DNA of 64,000 nucleotides from Parvimonas sp000223315 (lineage in GTDB: Bacteria; Bacillota; Clostridia; Tissierellales; Peptoniphilaceae): assembly GCA_050262155.1 (NCBI GenBank), contig CP189843.1:186001-250000 (forward strand), written 5' to 3'. Of this stretch, positions 35,464-45,111 are shown piece by piece. The translations under genes and the position numbers were made by a program. The notes beneath the pieces are model-generated. The model was not told the DNA's origin, made no database searches, and was given only the letters and a program-made list of their open reading frames with translations. Position 1 is the stretch's first letter. The number at the start of each line of letters is the position of its first letter.

Positions 35464-37393
35464 AATGAAGAAATTCACTTTATTTGCTTTTGAAGCTGAA
35501 AGGAAGCGATTGCTAGAAGAACTTCAAAGATTCGGTTATGTTAACTTTTCAAAATCTGATGCTGTTGACCAATTTGATTATCTAAAAGAATTGGATATTA
35601 ATACAGTAGATAATAATTATATCGAAGACTCCACAAGAGTAAAATGGATGATTGATTATTTAGGTCGTTTTGTTGAAAAGGAAAAAGGTTTATCTGCTTT
35701 AAAGAAAGGTCCTATAGTTTATACTTTTAGTGAACTTGAACAAGAAGCTAATTCTTATGATTATATTCCGGATTTTAACAATTTGAATGATATAAGTAAA
35801 AAGATGGAGTCAAATAATCAAAAATTGACAGCTATAGATAATTCAATTAAAGAATTATTACCTTGGAATTCGATTAAGGAACCTATTGAAGACTTAAATT
35901 CATTTAAAAAATTAAAATTCATAATGGGATATATTCCGACTAGGAATATTGAAAAGTTTAAATCATCTACTGTAGATTTGAAATATACATATTTTGAAGA
36001 AGTAGATATAGTCGGAAGAAATTCATATTGTATTATTTTTACTAATGAAACAGAAAATGAAGCAGTATTTGAAAACTTAAGAGTAAACGGTTTTTCTGAA
36101 GTTAATTTAGAAATAAAAGGTGAAGTTTCAAAAGAAATTAAAAAATTAGAAGAAGAAAAGAAAATTTTGGAAGACGATAATATCATTTTAACTGATGAGA
36201 TTAAAGCTTTTACCGGAAATATTCAAAAAATGAAGAGTGTTTATGAATATTATCAAAATTTATCTCTCAGAAATACAGTAGTTTCAAACTTTAAAGCTAC
36301 TGATAAATTGGATATTATTCAAGGATATATTCCGGCTGATAAAGAGGATAATTTCAAGGCTTTGCTTGAAAAAGTATCAGCTTCCAAAGTTTATTTGGAA
36401 ATTGAAGATGCTAAAAATGATGATCCGAATGTTCCAATTATCTTAAAGAATAACAAGATAGTATCACTTTTTGAATCAGTTACAAATATGTACGCTCTTC
36501 CAAAATATGATGAAGTTGATCCGACATTTATATTGTCAATATTTTATTGGATTTTCTTTGGAATGATGGTTGCAGACTTTGCTTATGGTTTAATTTTATT
36601 CATAGGTTCAGGCATAGCTTTAAAGACATTGAAGTTTAACGATTCAACAAAAAAATTCTTAAAATTTTTCTTTGCACTTAGTTTTTCAACTATGATATGG
36701 GGATTAATTTACGGTTCGGCCTTTGGAGATTTAATTACTTTACCAACTCAAATTTTGGACTCATCAAAAGATTTTATGACAGTTCTGATATTGTCTTTAG
36801 CATTTGGTGGAGTACATTTAGCATTTGGATTGGGAATGAAAGCTTATGTATTAATCAAAAACGGAAAGCCTATGGATGCATTCTATGATGTATTCCTTTG
36901 GTACTTGACTTTGACTTCTGTTATTTTAGTTATTATCGGTAAAGCGGTTACAATGCCGAAGATAGTAAATACAATAGCTTTTTATGGAATGATAATTGGG
37001 ATGTTGGGTATTGTTGCATTTGGAGCCAGAGATTCAAAAAGTATCGCAGGAAGAATTGCAGGAGGACTGTATTCACTTTATGGAATAACATCTTATATTG
37101 GAGATTTTGTCTCATATCTTAGACTTATGGCTCTTGGACTTGCGGGCGGTTTTATTGCAGTAGCAATCAATATAATTGTAAAAATGCTTGTAGGTGGAGG
37201 AATTGTAGGAATAATTTTCGGAGTGATAGTTTTTGTGTTTGCTCAAGCATTTAATATATTTTTAAGTTTCTTATCAGCTTATGTTCATACTTCTAGACTT
37301 ATGTACGTGGAATTTTTCAGTAAATTCTATGAAGGTGGCGGAAAGGCGTTTAAGAAATTTAGAAGTGATAAGAAATATATAGAAGTAAAATAA
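35450..37393 (+). CDS. ntpI: V-type ATP synthase subunit I (a subunit)
   Basis: The 647-residue membrane subunit carries the ion half-channels. Residues 1-330 form the cytoplasmic stalk-binding arm with coiled coils; about seven transmembrane helices follow from residue 345. The conserved Arg lies in FVSYLRLMALGLAGGFIA (near 560), needed for ion translocation. Length is normal for bacterial V-type enzymes. Confidence 0.95.
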   Translation: MAIVKMKKFTLFAFEAERKRLLEELQRFGYVNFSKSDAVDQFDYLKELDINTVDNNYIEDSTRVKWMIDYLGRFVEKEKGLSALKKGPIVYTFSELEQEANSYDYIPDFNNLNDISKKMESNNQKLTAIDNSIKELLPWNSIKEPIEDLNSFKKLKFIMGYIPTRNIEKFKSSTVDLKYTYFEEVDIVGRNSYCIIFTNETENEAVFENLRVNGFSEVNLEIKGEVSKEIKKLEEEKKILEDDNIILTDEIKAFTGNIQKMKSVYEYYQNLSLRNTVVSNFKATDKLDIIQGYIPADKEDNFKALLEKVSASKVYLEIEDAKNDDPNVPIILKNNKIVSLFESVTNMYALPKYDEVDPTFILSIFYWIFFGMMVADFAYGLILFIGSGIALKTLKFNDSTKKFLKFFFALSFSTMIWGLIYGSAFGDLITLPTQILDSSKDFMTVLILSLAFGGVHLAFGLGMKAYVLIKNGKPMDAFYDVFLWYLTLTSVILVIIGKAVTMPKIVNTIAFYGMIIGMLGIVAFGARDSKSIAGRIAGGLYSLYGITSYIGDFVSYLRLMALGLAGGFIAVAINIIVKMLVGGGIVGIIFGVIVFVFAQAFNIFLSFLSAYVHTSRLMYVEFFSKFYEGGGKAFKKFRSDKKYIEVK

Positions 37394-37437
37394 TTCTAAA
37401 ATAAAAAAATAAAAACAAATGAAAAGGAGATTTTGTA

Positions 37438-37923
37438 ATGAAAGAATTTATGGCTGTATTAGCACAAAATGGTGGAGTTGTATTTGGTATATTAGGAGCG
37501 GCACTTGCGGTATTATTAGCCGGACTTGGTTCTGCAAGAGGTGTTCAAATGGCAGGGGAAGCTGCAGCAGGATTGGTTATTGATGAACCTGAAAAATTCG
37601 GTAAAGCAATGGTATTACAATTATTACCGGGTACACAAGGACTTTACGGATTTGTAATAGGTCTTTTCATAATGTTCAAATTAAGAGTTGATATGAGTTT
37701 AGTTGAAGGCTTATACTATGTTATGGTTTCTCTACCTGTCGGTATCGTGGGATTAAAATCAGCTTATTACCAAGCAAGAGTTGCAGTTGCAGGTATCAAT
37801 ATCTTAGCAAAAAATGAAGAACATCAAACAAAAGGTATTATCCTTTCAGTAATGGTTGAAACTTATGCAATCTTAGCATTTGCTATGTCATTCTTATTAC
37901 TTTCAAGCGTTGCATTCAAATAA
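37438..37923 (+). CDS. ntpK: V-type ATP synthase subunit K (rotor proteolipid), sodium-type
   Basis: The 161-residue, four-helix c-ring subunit aligns with Enterococcus hirae NtpK with a 2-residue offset. The five residues known there to bind sodium are all present: Leu63, Thr66 and Gln67 (LLPGTQG), Gln112 (YYQARVA) and Glu141 (VETYA). This indicates sodium rather than proton coupling. A GGAGA site precedes ATG 37438, after a 44-nt gap from ntpI. Confidence 0.96.
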   Translation: MKEFMAVLAQNGGVVFGILGAALAVLLAGLGSARGVQMAGEAAAGLVIDEPEKFGKAMVLQLLPGTQGLYGFVIGLFIMFKLRVDMSLVEGLYYVMVSLPVGIVGLKSAYYQARVAVAGINILAKNEEHQTKGIILSVMVETYAILAFAMSFLLLSSVAFK

Positions 37924-37957
37924 AAAGCATTAAATAAAATAAAAAGGATGTGATAGA

Positions 37958-38509
37958 ATGTCTAATTTGGACAATATTATAGATGAAATCCTTCAAGATG
38001 CTAAAAATGAATCTGAAAAAATAGTAAAAGATGCTAGAATGGAAGTTGCAGATCTTGTTGGAAAAACAGAAAGTGAAGCTCAAAAAAAAGCTGATAAGAT
38101 AATTGAAAAAGCAAAAGCAGAGGGTACACAATCTAAAGATAGAATAATTTCAAACTCAAGTTTAACAGCAAGAGATATGATTTTAGTTGCAAAACAAGAA
38201 GTGATAAATAAAGTCTTTGAATTGACTAAAGAAAAATTAAAAACTTTAAATCATGAAGATTATTTAAGTTTTGTCGAAAAATCATTAAAAACTTTAGACA
38301 TTAAAGAAGATAGTGAAATTATTCTTACTGAAAGTGAAAAGAAATTGGCAGGAGAAAAATTATTTGGAATTAAAGTTGCAAATGAAACTGTTGAAAGTGG
38401 ATTTTCACTAAAAAATGGAAAAATTATTTTAAATAATGAATTTTCAAGTTTAGTTGATTTAATAAAGGAAGACTTGGAACAAGAAGTAGCAGATAAGTTA
38501 TTTAGTTAA
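37958..38509 (+). CDS. ntpE: V-type ATP synthase subunit E
   Basis: The 183-residue peripheral-stalk subunit has a long N-terminal charged coiled coil (residues 1-80) and a C-terminal globular domain. It pairs with the ntpF product and joins the catalytic head to subunit I. It lies 34 nt after ntpK with its own AAGGATGTG site. Confidence 0.9.
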   Translation: MSNLDNIIDEILQDAKNESEKIVKDARMEVADLVGKTESEAQKKADKIIEKAKAEGTQSKDRIISNSSLTARDMILVAKQEVINKVFELTKEKLKTLNHEDYLSFVEKSLKTLDIKEDSEIILTESEKKLAGEKLFGIKVANETVESGFSLKNGKIILNNEFSSLVDLIKEDLEQEVADKLFS

Positions 38510-38522
38510 TAGGAGGTGTATT

Positions 38523-39509
38523 ATGGATAGAGAAAATTTTATCCAATCAAGTGTTAGAATTCGTCATGCTGAGAAAAATCTCCTTACTAAACAACAACTT
38601 CATAGACTTGCTGATGCAAAGACTCTTGAAGATGCAATTAAGTTACTTAATGAAATTTCTTATTCAAGTGAAATTTCAAAATTGGATAGACCTGAGAATT
38701 ATGAACAGGTTTTGTCAGAAGTTTTGGATAAAACATACAAAGATGTTATGGAAATTTCTCCTGAAAAATCTTTAGTTGAGATACTTTCTTGTAAATATGA
38801 TTATCACAACTTAAAAGTTTTGGTAAAAGAGCATATTTTAAAAGAAAAATTTGACTCAATGTATTGTATGTTAGATGCAAATGAAATTGAAACATTTAGA
38901 GAATTAGCCTTAAAAGATGATGAGGACTTATCAAAAGATTTTAAAGAATGTTTAGAATTTTTCGAAATTACAAAAGACCCTCAAGACATTGATATCTTTA
39001 TAGATAAAAAATACTTTGAAAAAGTTTTGAATTTAACTGAAGAATTTAAACTTGAAATGATTTCAGAATATTTTAGAGCTATGATTGATTTTTTAAATCT
39101 TAGAACTTTTATAAGATGTAGAAAACAAAATCAAGTAAAAGAAACTTTGGAAAAAGTTTTGATAAAAGGTGGAGATATCGAAACAGACAGGATTTTAGAA
39201 ATGTTCTATGAGGATATTGAACTTTTACCTATTAAGTTAAAGGCTTATAAGATTGGTAGAGTTTTATCTAAAATCGTAGAAGAGTATAAAAATACTAATT
39301 CTCTTAATAGCTTTGAAAAAAGTATGGATGATTATTTAGTTGAAATAGTTAGAGAAACTAAATCTATCCATTATGGAGCAGAAGTTATTTTTAGTTTTCT
39401 TTTCGCAAAAGAATTGGAAATTAAGAACTTAAGACTTATATTAGTAGGAAAAGTCAATGGATTATCTGCTGAATTCATTAAAGAAAGGTTGCGTGAAGTT
39501 TATGTATAA
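38523..39509 (+). CDS. ntpC: V-type ATP synthase subunit C (d-type)
   Basis: The 328-residue helical subunit couples the rotor ring to the central shaft. The N-terminal SVRIRHAEKNLLTKQQLHRLADA and repeated EILSCKYDYHNLKVLVKEHI pattern fit the family. An AGGAGG site precedes the ATG. Its 3' end overlaps ntpG by 8 nt. Confidence 0.92.
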   Translation: MDRENFIQSSVRIRHAEKNLLTKQQLHRLADAKTLEDAIKLLNEISYSSEISKLDRPENYEQVLSEVLDKTYKDVMEISPEKSLVEILSCKYDYHNLKVLVKEHILKEKFDSMYCMLDANEIETFRELALKDDEDLSKDFKECLEFFEITKDPQDIDIFIDKKYFEKVLNLTEEFKLEMISEYFRAMIDFLNLRTFIRCRKQNQVKETLEKVLIKGGDIETDRILEMFYEDIELLPIKLKAYKIGRVLSKIVEEYKNTNSLNSFEKSMDDYLVEIVRETKSIHYGAEVIFSFLFAKELEIKNLRLILVGKVNGLSAEFIKERLREVYV

Positions 39510-39810
39510 GATAGCTGTAATTGGCGATAAGGATTCGGTTCTTGCCTTTAGAGCACTTGGGGTTCATGTTTTCACTGCAATTGAAGGTAATGATGCCAGA
39601 AGAATTATTGACAAACTAGCAAAAGAAGATTATGGAATTATCTTTGTTACTGAACAGTTAGCAAAAGATATTCCAGAAACTATTCAAAGATATAACAGTG
39701 AAGTTATTCCAGCAGTGATTTTAATACCTAGCAACAGAGGTAGTTTGAATATAGGCTTAGAGAATATCAACAAGAATGTTGAAAAAGCTGTTGGATCAAA
39801 TATATTATAG
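39502..39810 (+). CDS. ntpG: V-type ATP synthase subunit F (NtpG)
   Basis: The 102-residue shaft subunit starts MYKIAVIGDKDSVLAFRALG and includes YGIIFVTEQLA, typical of V-ATPase subunit F. ATG 39502 lies within the end of ntpC. In E. hirae nomenclature this is ntpG. Confidence 0.92.
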   Translation: MYKIAVIGDKDSVLAFRALGVHVFTAIEGNDARRIIDKLAKEDYGIIFVTEQLAKDIPETIQRYNSEVIPAVILIPSNRGSLNIGLENINKNVEKAVGSNIL

Positions 39811-39826
39811 AAAGCGAGGGCTTATA

Positions 39827-41596
39827 TTGAAAGTCGGTAAAGTTATTAAAGTTTCTGGACCTCTTGTAGTTGCAGAAGGAATGGAAGATGCGAACGTATA
39901 TGATGTTGTTGAAGTTTCTAAAAATAAGCTCATTGGAGAAATTATAGAAATGAGAGGCGACAAAGCCTCAATCCAAGTTTATGAAGAAACTACTGGTATA
40001 GGACCTGGAGATGATGTTTATTCAACAGGTAGTCCACTTTCTATTGAACTTGGACCGGGAATGCTGGAACAGATGTTTGACGGTATTCAAAGACCTCTTG
40101 AAGCTCTACAAGCAAAAGCCGGAGATTTCCTTTTAAGAGGTGTAAGTGTATTACCATTGGATAGAGAAAAAAGCTGGGATTTTATTCCAACAGTAAAAGT
40201 TGGAGATGAAGTTTTTGAAGGAAATATAATTGGGACAGTTCAGGAGACTACAGTTGTTTCTCATAAGATTATGGTTCCTCCTGCTGTAAACGGAAAAATA
40301 GTTGAGATTTTATCAGGTTATCATACAGTTGATGAAATTATTTGTAAAATAGAAACTGACAACGGAATTAAAGAATTAAATATGATTCAAAAATGGCCGG
40401 TACGTAAAGGACGTCCTTATGCAAGAAAATTGGATCCAATTAGACCCCTTGTAACAGGTCAAAGAATAATTGATACTTTCTTCCCTGTAGCAAAGGGTGG
40501 GGCTGCTGCAATTCCGGGACCTTTCGGTTCAGGTAAGACAGTTGTTCAACACCAACTTGCAAAATGGGCGGATGCGGAAATAGTAATTTATGTTGGTTGT
40601 GGAGAACGTGGAAACGAAATGACTGACGTACTTATGGAATTCCCTGAAATTCTTGACCCAAAAACCGGTCAATCACTTATGAAAAGAACAGTTCTTATAG
40701 CAAATACTTCAAATATGCCGGTAGCTGCTCGTGAAGCATCAATTTATACAGGTATTACTATCGGAGAATATTTTAGAGATATGGGATATTCAGTTGCACT
40801 TATGGCTGACTCAACTTCTCGTTGGGCAGAAGCGCTTCGTGAAATGTCCGGTCGTCTTGAAGAAATGCCCGGTGATGAAGGTTATCCGGCATATCTTGCA
40901 TCAAGAGTTGCAGACTTTTATGAAAGAGCTGGTTTTGTAAAATGTTTAGGAGAAGATAGAGAAGGTGCTTTAACAGTAATTGGAGCGGTTTCTCCTCCGG
41001 GTGGAGATATTTCTGAACCGGTATCACAAGCTACACTTAGAATAGTAAAAGTGTTCTGGGGACTTGATTATGCATTATCTTATAGAAGACATTTCCCTGC
41101 TATTAACTGGTTGAACTCTTATTCATTATATCAAGATAAAATGGATAAGTTTATGGATGAAAGCATTGATAAAAAATTCTCTGAATACAGAATAAGATCA
41201 ATGGCACTTTTACAAGAAGAATCAAATTTACAAGAAGTTGTTCGTCTTGTAGGTAGAGATTCACTTTCAGAAGCGGATCAATTAAAACTTGAAGTTGCAA
41301 AATCTTTAAGAGAAGATTTCTTACAACAAAATGCTTTCCATGAAGTTGATACTTATTGTTCTCTTCCAAAGCAATTTAAAATGTTAAGTCTTATTTTGGG
41401 TTTCTATGATGAAGCTAAAAAAGCATTAAATTCAGGAGTATATCTTGATGAAATATTAAAGATTGACTCTCGTGAAGGAATAGCAAGAAGTAAAAATATT
41501 TCTGAAAAAGAATTGGAAAAATTTGATGAATTATTCGAAACAGTTAAGGCTGATATAGAAAAATTAATAAGCGAAGGAGGTAACTCTAATGCTTAA
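39827..41596 (+). CDS. ntpA: V-type ATP synthase catalytic subunit A
   Basis: The 589-residue catalytic subunit has the P-loop GPFGSGKTV near 230, the catalytic Glu in GERGNEM, and the A-type insertion (residues about 110-190). I chose the TTG start at 39827, with GAGGG 6 nt upstream; this gives the usual start MKVGKVIKVSGPLV, while the upstream ATG would add 17 unrelated residues overlapping ntpG. It overlaps ntpB by 8 nt. Confidence 0.96.
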   Translation: MKVGKVIKVSGPLVVAEGMEDANVYDVVEVSKNKLIGEIIEMRGDKASIQVYEETTGIGPGDDVYSTGSPLSIELGPGMLEQMFDGIQRPLEALQAKAGDFLLRGVSVLPLDREKSWDFIPTVKVGDEVFEGNIIGTVQETTVVSHKIMVPPAVNGKIVEILSGYHTVDEIICKIETDNGIKELNMIQKWPVRKGRPYARKLDPIRPLVTGQRIIDTFFPVAKGGAAAIPGPFGSGKTVVQHQLAKWADAEIVIYVGCGERGNEMTDVLMEFPEILDPKTGQSLMKRTVLIANTSNMPVAAREASIYTGITIGEYFRDMGYSVALMADSTSRWAEALREMSGRLEEMPGDEGYPAYLASRVADFYERAGFVKCLGEDREGALTVIGAVSPPGGDISEPVSQATLRIVKVFWGLDYALSYRRHFPAINWLNSYSLYQDKMDKFMDESIDKKFSEYRIRSMALLQEESNLQEVVRLVGRDSLSEADQLKLEVAKSLREDFLQQNAFHEVDTYCSLPKQFKMLSLILGFYDEAKKALNSGVYLDEILKIDSREGIARSKNISEKELEKFDELFETVKADIEKLISEGGNSNA

Positions 41597-42965
41597 AGAG
41601 TATAAGACAGTAAAAGAAGTAGTAGGACCTTTGATGGTTGTTGAAGGTGTTGAAGGAGTTAAGTACGAAGAGTTAGTTGAAGTTAGACTTCAAAACGGAG
41701 AAAAGAGAAGAGGAAAAGTTCTTGAAATTAATGGGGATAAGGCAATGGTTCAATTGTTTGAAGGCTCATCAGGAATTAACTTAAGAGATACAACTTGTAG
41801 ATTTTTAGGACATCCTCTTGAACTTGGAGTTTCTGAAGATATGATTGGAAGAATTTTTGATGGACTTGGGAATCCTATTGATAAAGGTCCAAAGATTATT
41901 CCCGAAATGAAGATAGATATTAACGGCTCTCCAATCAATCCTGTATCAAGAGACTATCCTTCAGAATTTATTCAAACAGGTATTTCTACGATAGATGGAC
42001 TTAATACATTAGTTAGAGGACAAAAATTACCTATTTTTTCAGGTTCAGGTCTTCCTCATAACAATGTAGCTGCACAAATCGCAAGACAAGCAAGAGTACT
42101 TGGTGGTGGAGAAAAATTCGCCGTAGTATTTGGAGCAATGGGTATCACTTTTGAAGAAGCTCAATTCTTTATTGATGACTTTACAAAAACAGGTGCGATA
42201 GACAGAGCAGTTTTGTTTATGAACCTTGCAAATGACCCTGCAATAGAAAGAATTGCAACTCCTCGTATGGCTCTTACTTGTGCTGAATATTTGGCATTTG
42301 AAAAGGGAATGCATGTTTTGGTAATCTTAACTGACCTTACAAATTATGCAGAAGCACTTCGTGAAGTTTCTGCAGCCAGAAAAGAAGTTCCGGGACGTCG
42401 TGGTTATCCGGGTTATCTATATACTGACCTTTCAACTATCTATGAAAGAGCAGGAAGACTTAAAGGAAGACCGGGATCAATTACACAAATTCCTATTTTA
42501 ACAATGCCTGAAGATGATATCACTCATCCAATTCCTGACCTTACAGGATATATCACTGAAGGACAAATTATTCTTTCAAGAGAATTATATAAACAAGGTA
42601 TTCAACCACCAATTTTTGTAATTCCTTCACTATCAAGACTTAAAGATAAAGGTATTGGTAAAGGAAAGACAAGAGAAGATCATGCAGAGACAATGAACCA
42701 AATCTATGCCGGTTATGCATCAGGTAGAGAGGCTCGTGAATTGGCAGTAATCCTAGGTGAATCAGCATTATCAGAAGCAGATAAAGCATTCGCAAAATTT
42801 GCAGATGCTTTTGATAAGAGATATGTTGACCAAGGATATGAAACAAACAGGACGATAGAAGAAACTTTAAACTTAGGTTGGGAATTATTAAGTATAGTTC
42901 CAAGAACAGAATTTAAGAGAATTAGAGAGGAATATATTGATAAATATTTAGGAAAGACAGAATAA
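41589..42965 (+). CDS. ntpB: V-type ATP synthase non-catalytic subunit B
   Basis: The 458-residue regulatory head subunit has SGSGLPHN where subunit A has a P-loop, as expected for non-catalytic B. The start MLKEYKTVKEVVGPLMVVEGVEG is normal, and the site GAAGGAGG lies inside the end of ntpA. Confidence 0.97.
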   Translation: MLKEYKTVKEVVGPLMVVEGVEGVKYEELVEVRLQNGEKRRGKVLEINGDKAMVQLFEGSSGINLRDTTCRFLGHPLELGVSEDMIGRIFDGLGNPIDKGPKIIPEMKIDINGSPINPVSRDYPSEFIQTGISTIDGLNTLVRGQKLPIFSGSGLPHNNVAAQIARQARVLGGGEKFAVVFGAMGITFEEAQFFIDDFTKTGAIDRAVLFMNLANDPAIERIATPRMALTCAEYLAFEKGMHVLVILTDLTNYAEALREVSAARKEVPGRRGYPGYLYTDLSTIYERAGRLKGRPGSITQIPILTMPEDDITHPIPDLTGYITEGQIILSRELYKQGIQPPIFVIPSLSRLKDKGIGKGKTREDHAETMNQIYAGYASGREARELAVILGESALSEADKAFAKFADAFDKRYVDQGYETNRTIEETLNLGWELLSIVPRTEFKRIREEYIDKYLGKTE

Positions 42966-42978
42966 AGGGGAGATATAG

Positions 42979-43614
42979 ATGGCAAAGCTAAATGTAAATC
43001 CTACACGTATGGCTCTTTCAAATCTTAAAGGAAGACTTGTAACTGCTAAAAGAGGTCATAAACTTCTTAAAGATAAACAAGATGAACTTATGAGAAGATT
43101 TATAGAAATGATTAGAAAAAATAAAAAACTTCGTCTTGAAGTTGAAGAAGAACTTTCAAATTCATTCAAATCTTTTCTTTTAGCAAGTGCTGTTATGAGT
43201 CCCGAATTTTTGGAACAAGCTGTTGCCTTTCCGAAAGAACAGGTATCCGTTGCCATTGAGACAAAAAATGTAATGAGTGTAAATATTCCTAAAATGGAAT
43301 TCGATAGAACGGAATCAAGTGGAGCAATTTTCCCTTATGGTTATGCTCAAACATCTTCTGAACTTGACGATGCAATTTTAGAATTACATTCAATAATGGA
43401 TAAGCTTTTAGAACTTGCAGAAGTTGAAAAAGCTTGTCAACTAATGGCAGATGAAATTGAAAAGACTCGTAGAAGAGTAAATGCTCTTGAGTATAGAACA
43501 ATTCCGGACTTGGAAGAAACAATTAAATTCATCAGAATGAAATTAGATGAAAATGAAAGAGCTACTATTACAAGACTTATGAAAGTTAAGGATATTATAG
43601 CTAAACAAGTATAG
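42979..43614 (+). CDS. ntpD: V-type ATP synthase subunit D
   Basis: The 211-residue central shaft subunit is a long coiled-coil hairpin: VNPTRMALSNLKGRLVTAKRGHKLLKDK at the start and ALEYRTIPDLEETIKFI near the C-terminus. It is the last gene of the operon, followed at once by a 13-bp terminator. Confidence 0.95.
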   Translation: MAKLNVNPTRMALSNLKGRLVTAKRGHKLLKDKQDELMRRFIEMIRKNKKLRLEVEEELSNSFKSFLLASAVMSPEFLEQAVAFPKEQVSVAIETKNVMSVNIPKMEFDRTESSGAIFPYGYAQTSSELDDAILELHSIMDKLLELAEVEKACQLMADEIEKTRRRVNALEYRTIPDLEETIKFIRMKLDENERATITRLMKVKDIIAKQV

Positions 43615-43615
43615 G

Positions 43616-43645
43616 AAAAGCTGTTGCAATTTGCAACAGCTTTTT
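43616..43645 (+). terminator. Terminator of the V-ATPase operon
   Basis: AAAAGCTGTTGCA (43616-43628) pairs with TGCAACAGCTTTT (43632-43644). It starts one base after the ntpD stop and abuts the repeat array. Confidence 0.93.
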
Positions 43646-43646
43646 A

Positions 43647-43914
43647 TTGTGAAACAACAAGGTTCCGGGGCACCCAGCCGATGCGAAGCATCGTGGAAGG
43701 GAGGGGTTATTATTGTGAAACAACAAGGTTCCCGGGCACCCGCCCGATGCGAAGCATCGTGGAAGGGTGGGGTTATTATTGTGAAACAACAAGGTTCCCG
43801 GGCACCCGCCCGATGCGAAGCATCGTGGAAGGGTGGGGTTATTATTGTGAAACAACAAGGTTCCCGGGTACCCACCCGATGCGAAGCATCGTGGAAGGGT
43901 GGGGTTCTTATTTT
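43647..43914 (-). repeat. Tandem array of four 66-bp palindromic elements
   Basis: Four head-to-tail copies of the window's dispersed element have a period of exactly 66 bp (GAAAC at 43651, 43717, 43783, 43849). They lie in inverse orientation to the copies at 16, 26, 45 and 57 kb. Copies 2 and 3 are virtually identical; copies 1 and 4 have a few changes. Read on the minus strand, the TTGTTTCACAATA end of copy 1 abuts the ntpD terminator, as at the other loci. Because 66 is a multiple of 3, spurious open frames cross it on both strands. Confidence 0.93.
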
Positions 43915-44023
43915 TTATACACTCTGTTTGAATCACTTGAAAAAGTTGTTATATAGTAGTATAATATAACAGTAATAACATAATATAATAAAAGTTATAT
44001 GATTTATTTTGAGGAGGGATATT

Positions 44024-44713
44024 ATGGACAATTTAAAAAAAGATGATTTAGAAATTGACAAAAACTTAGAAGAAAAGGAAAATAAAACAGAAATTGAAAC
44101 TGAAAAAACTGAAGAACAGGAAACAGTAAATGAAAATGTTGAAGTAAAAGATATTGAAGATAAGGGTAATTTTGACAAGGTTGTAGAGAGCAAAGTTGAT
44201 TTTAAACAAAAGTTTGATAAAATTATTTCTAAGAAAAATTTGTTAGAATACATTATGGGAGGAATTTCAGCAGTTTTTGTACTCAATCTGCTTTATATAG
44301 TTATTAAACTTATAGGATTAGGTAGTTATAAAAGTTTGAAAATTAATTCAGAAAATGTCCTATCAGGTTTTGCTAAGACTATGTCCAAGATAGAATCTTT
44401 AAAGACAATTGTTAAACTTAGAGATTTTTCTCATTTTTTGATTTTTTTATCAATAGTTTTAATTGCAGTTATTTACTATAAAACTGTAGTTCTTGAAAAA
44501 AGAAAAGATTTTATAAAAAAAACAACAAATATAAACTTTTTGGGTGGAAATGCGATTGCTATTATCAGTAGCTTAATTTTAAAAATATCTATTAAGAATT
44601 TTTCAACATTTATGCTATATATTGCAATTATTATTTATCTAGTTGCAATTGCAACATTTGCATATAATGTTTATACACTTTATTTAGAGTTATTTAAAAA
44701 TCAAAAAAATTAA
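44024..44713 (+). CDS. Hypothetical membrane protein with acidic N-terminal tail
   Basis: The 229-residue product has a highly charged Glu/Lys-rich tail (residues 1-72, probably disordered and cytoplasmic), then about four transmembrane helices (near 78-100, 133-155, 172-190, 197-220). I do not recognise the family. GAGGAGGG precedes ATG 44024. It stands alone between the repeat array and the DnaA-box region. Confidence 0.65.
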   Translation: MDNLKKDDLEIDKNLEEKENKTEIETEKTEEQETVNENVEVKDIEDKGNFDKVVESKVDFKQKFDKIISKKNLLEYIMGGISAVFVLNLLYIVIKLIGLGSYKSLKINSENVLSGFAKTMSKIESLKTIVKLRDFSHFLIFLSIVLIAVIYYKTVVLEKRKDFIKKTTNINFLGGNAIAIISSLILKISIKNFSTFMLYIAIIIYLVAIATFAYNVYTLYLELFKNQKN

Positions 44714-44977
44714 TAAAAGTTAAAATATTACATTATGTAGTTGATAGAAAATTTGTATAAGGTAATTCTGTTAATAAAAAAATAAGTATAGTAATAAATG
44801 AGTTTATCATATTTATATTTGATAAACTTTTTTATTGTATTGTAAAGATGCTTGATATTATAAACAAAGGAAAGTTTTTCAATTGTCTTAATTTATATAT
44901 AGGTAAATTTATCACTTCATAATTTTATTATATGTGATTAAATGATAATAAAAAAAGTAAAGCCCCTTTTGTTAAAT

Positions 44978-45037
44978 TGTGGATAAGTTGAATAACTTGT
45001 GGATAAGTGGATATTTTGACCTTTATTTTGTGGATAA
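44978..45037 (+). promoter_or_regulatory. Cluster of three perfect DnaA boxes
   Basis: TGTGGATAA, the complement of the consensus DnaA box TTATCCACA, occurs at 44978-44986, 44998-45006 and 45029-45037, all in the same direction. Spacings of 20 and 31 bp are close to two and three helical turns. Weaker relatives follow (GTGGATATT near 45008, TGGGATAAC near 45052). The rest of 44714-45361 is AT-rich non-coding DNA plus one dispersed repeat. With no dnaA, dnaN or strand switch nearby, this looks like a DnaA-titrating or regulatory cluster rather than oriC. Confidence 0.8.
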
Positions 45038-45111
45038 CTTTTATAATAATATGGGATAACTTTAATTTTTGAATAGGAAATCAGGAAAAATTGGTTTATT
45101 TTAACATTATC

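Noticed and set aside
43647..43914. Possible CRISPR array
   Set aside because: The unit is 66 bp and directly contiguous, with no unique spacers and no cas genes nearby.
43543..43969. Open frames on both strands through the repeat array
   Set aside because: They repeat every 22 residues and come from a 66-bp tandem palindromic repeat, not from coding selection.
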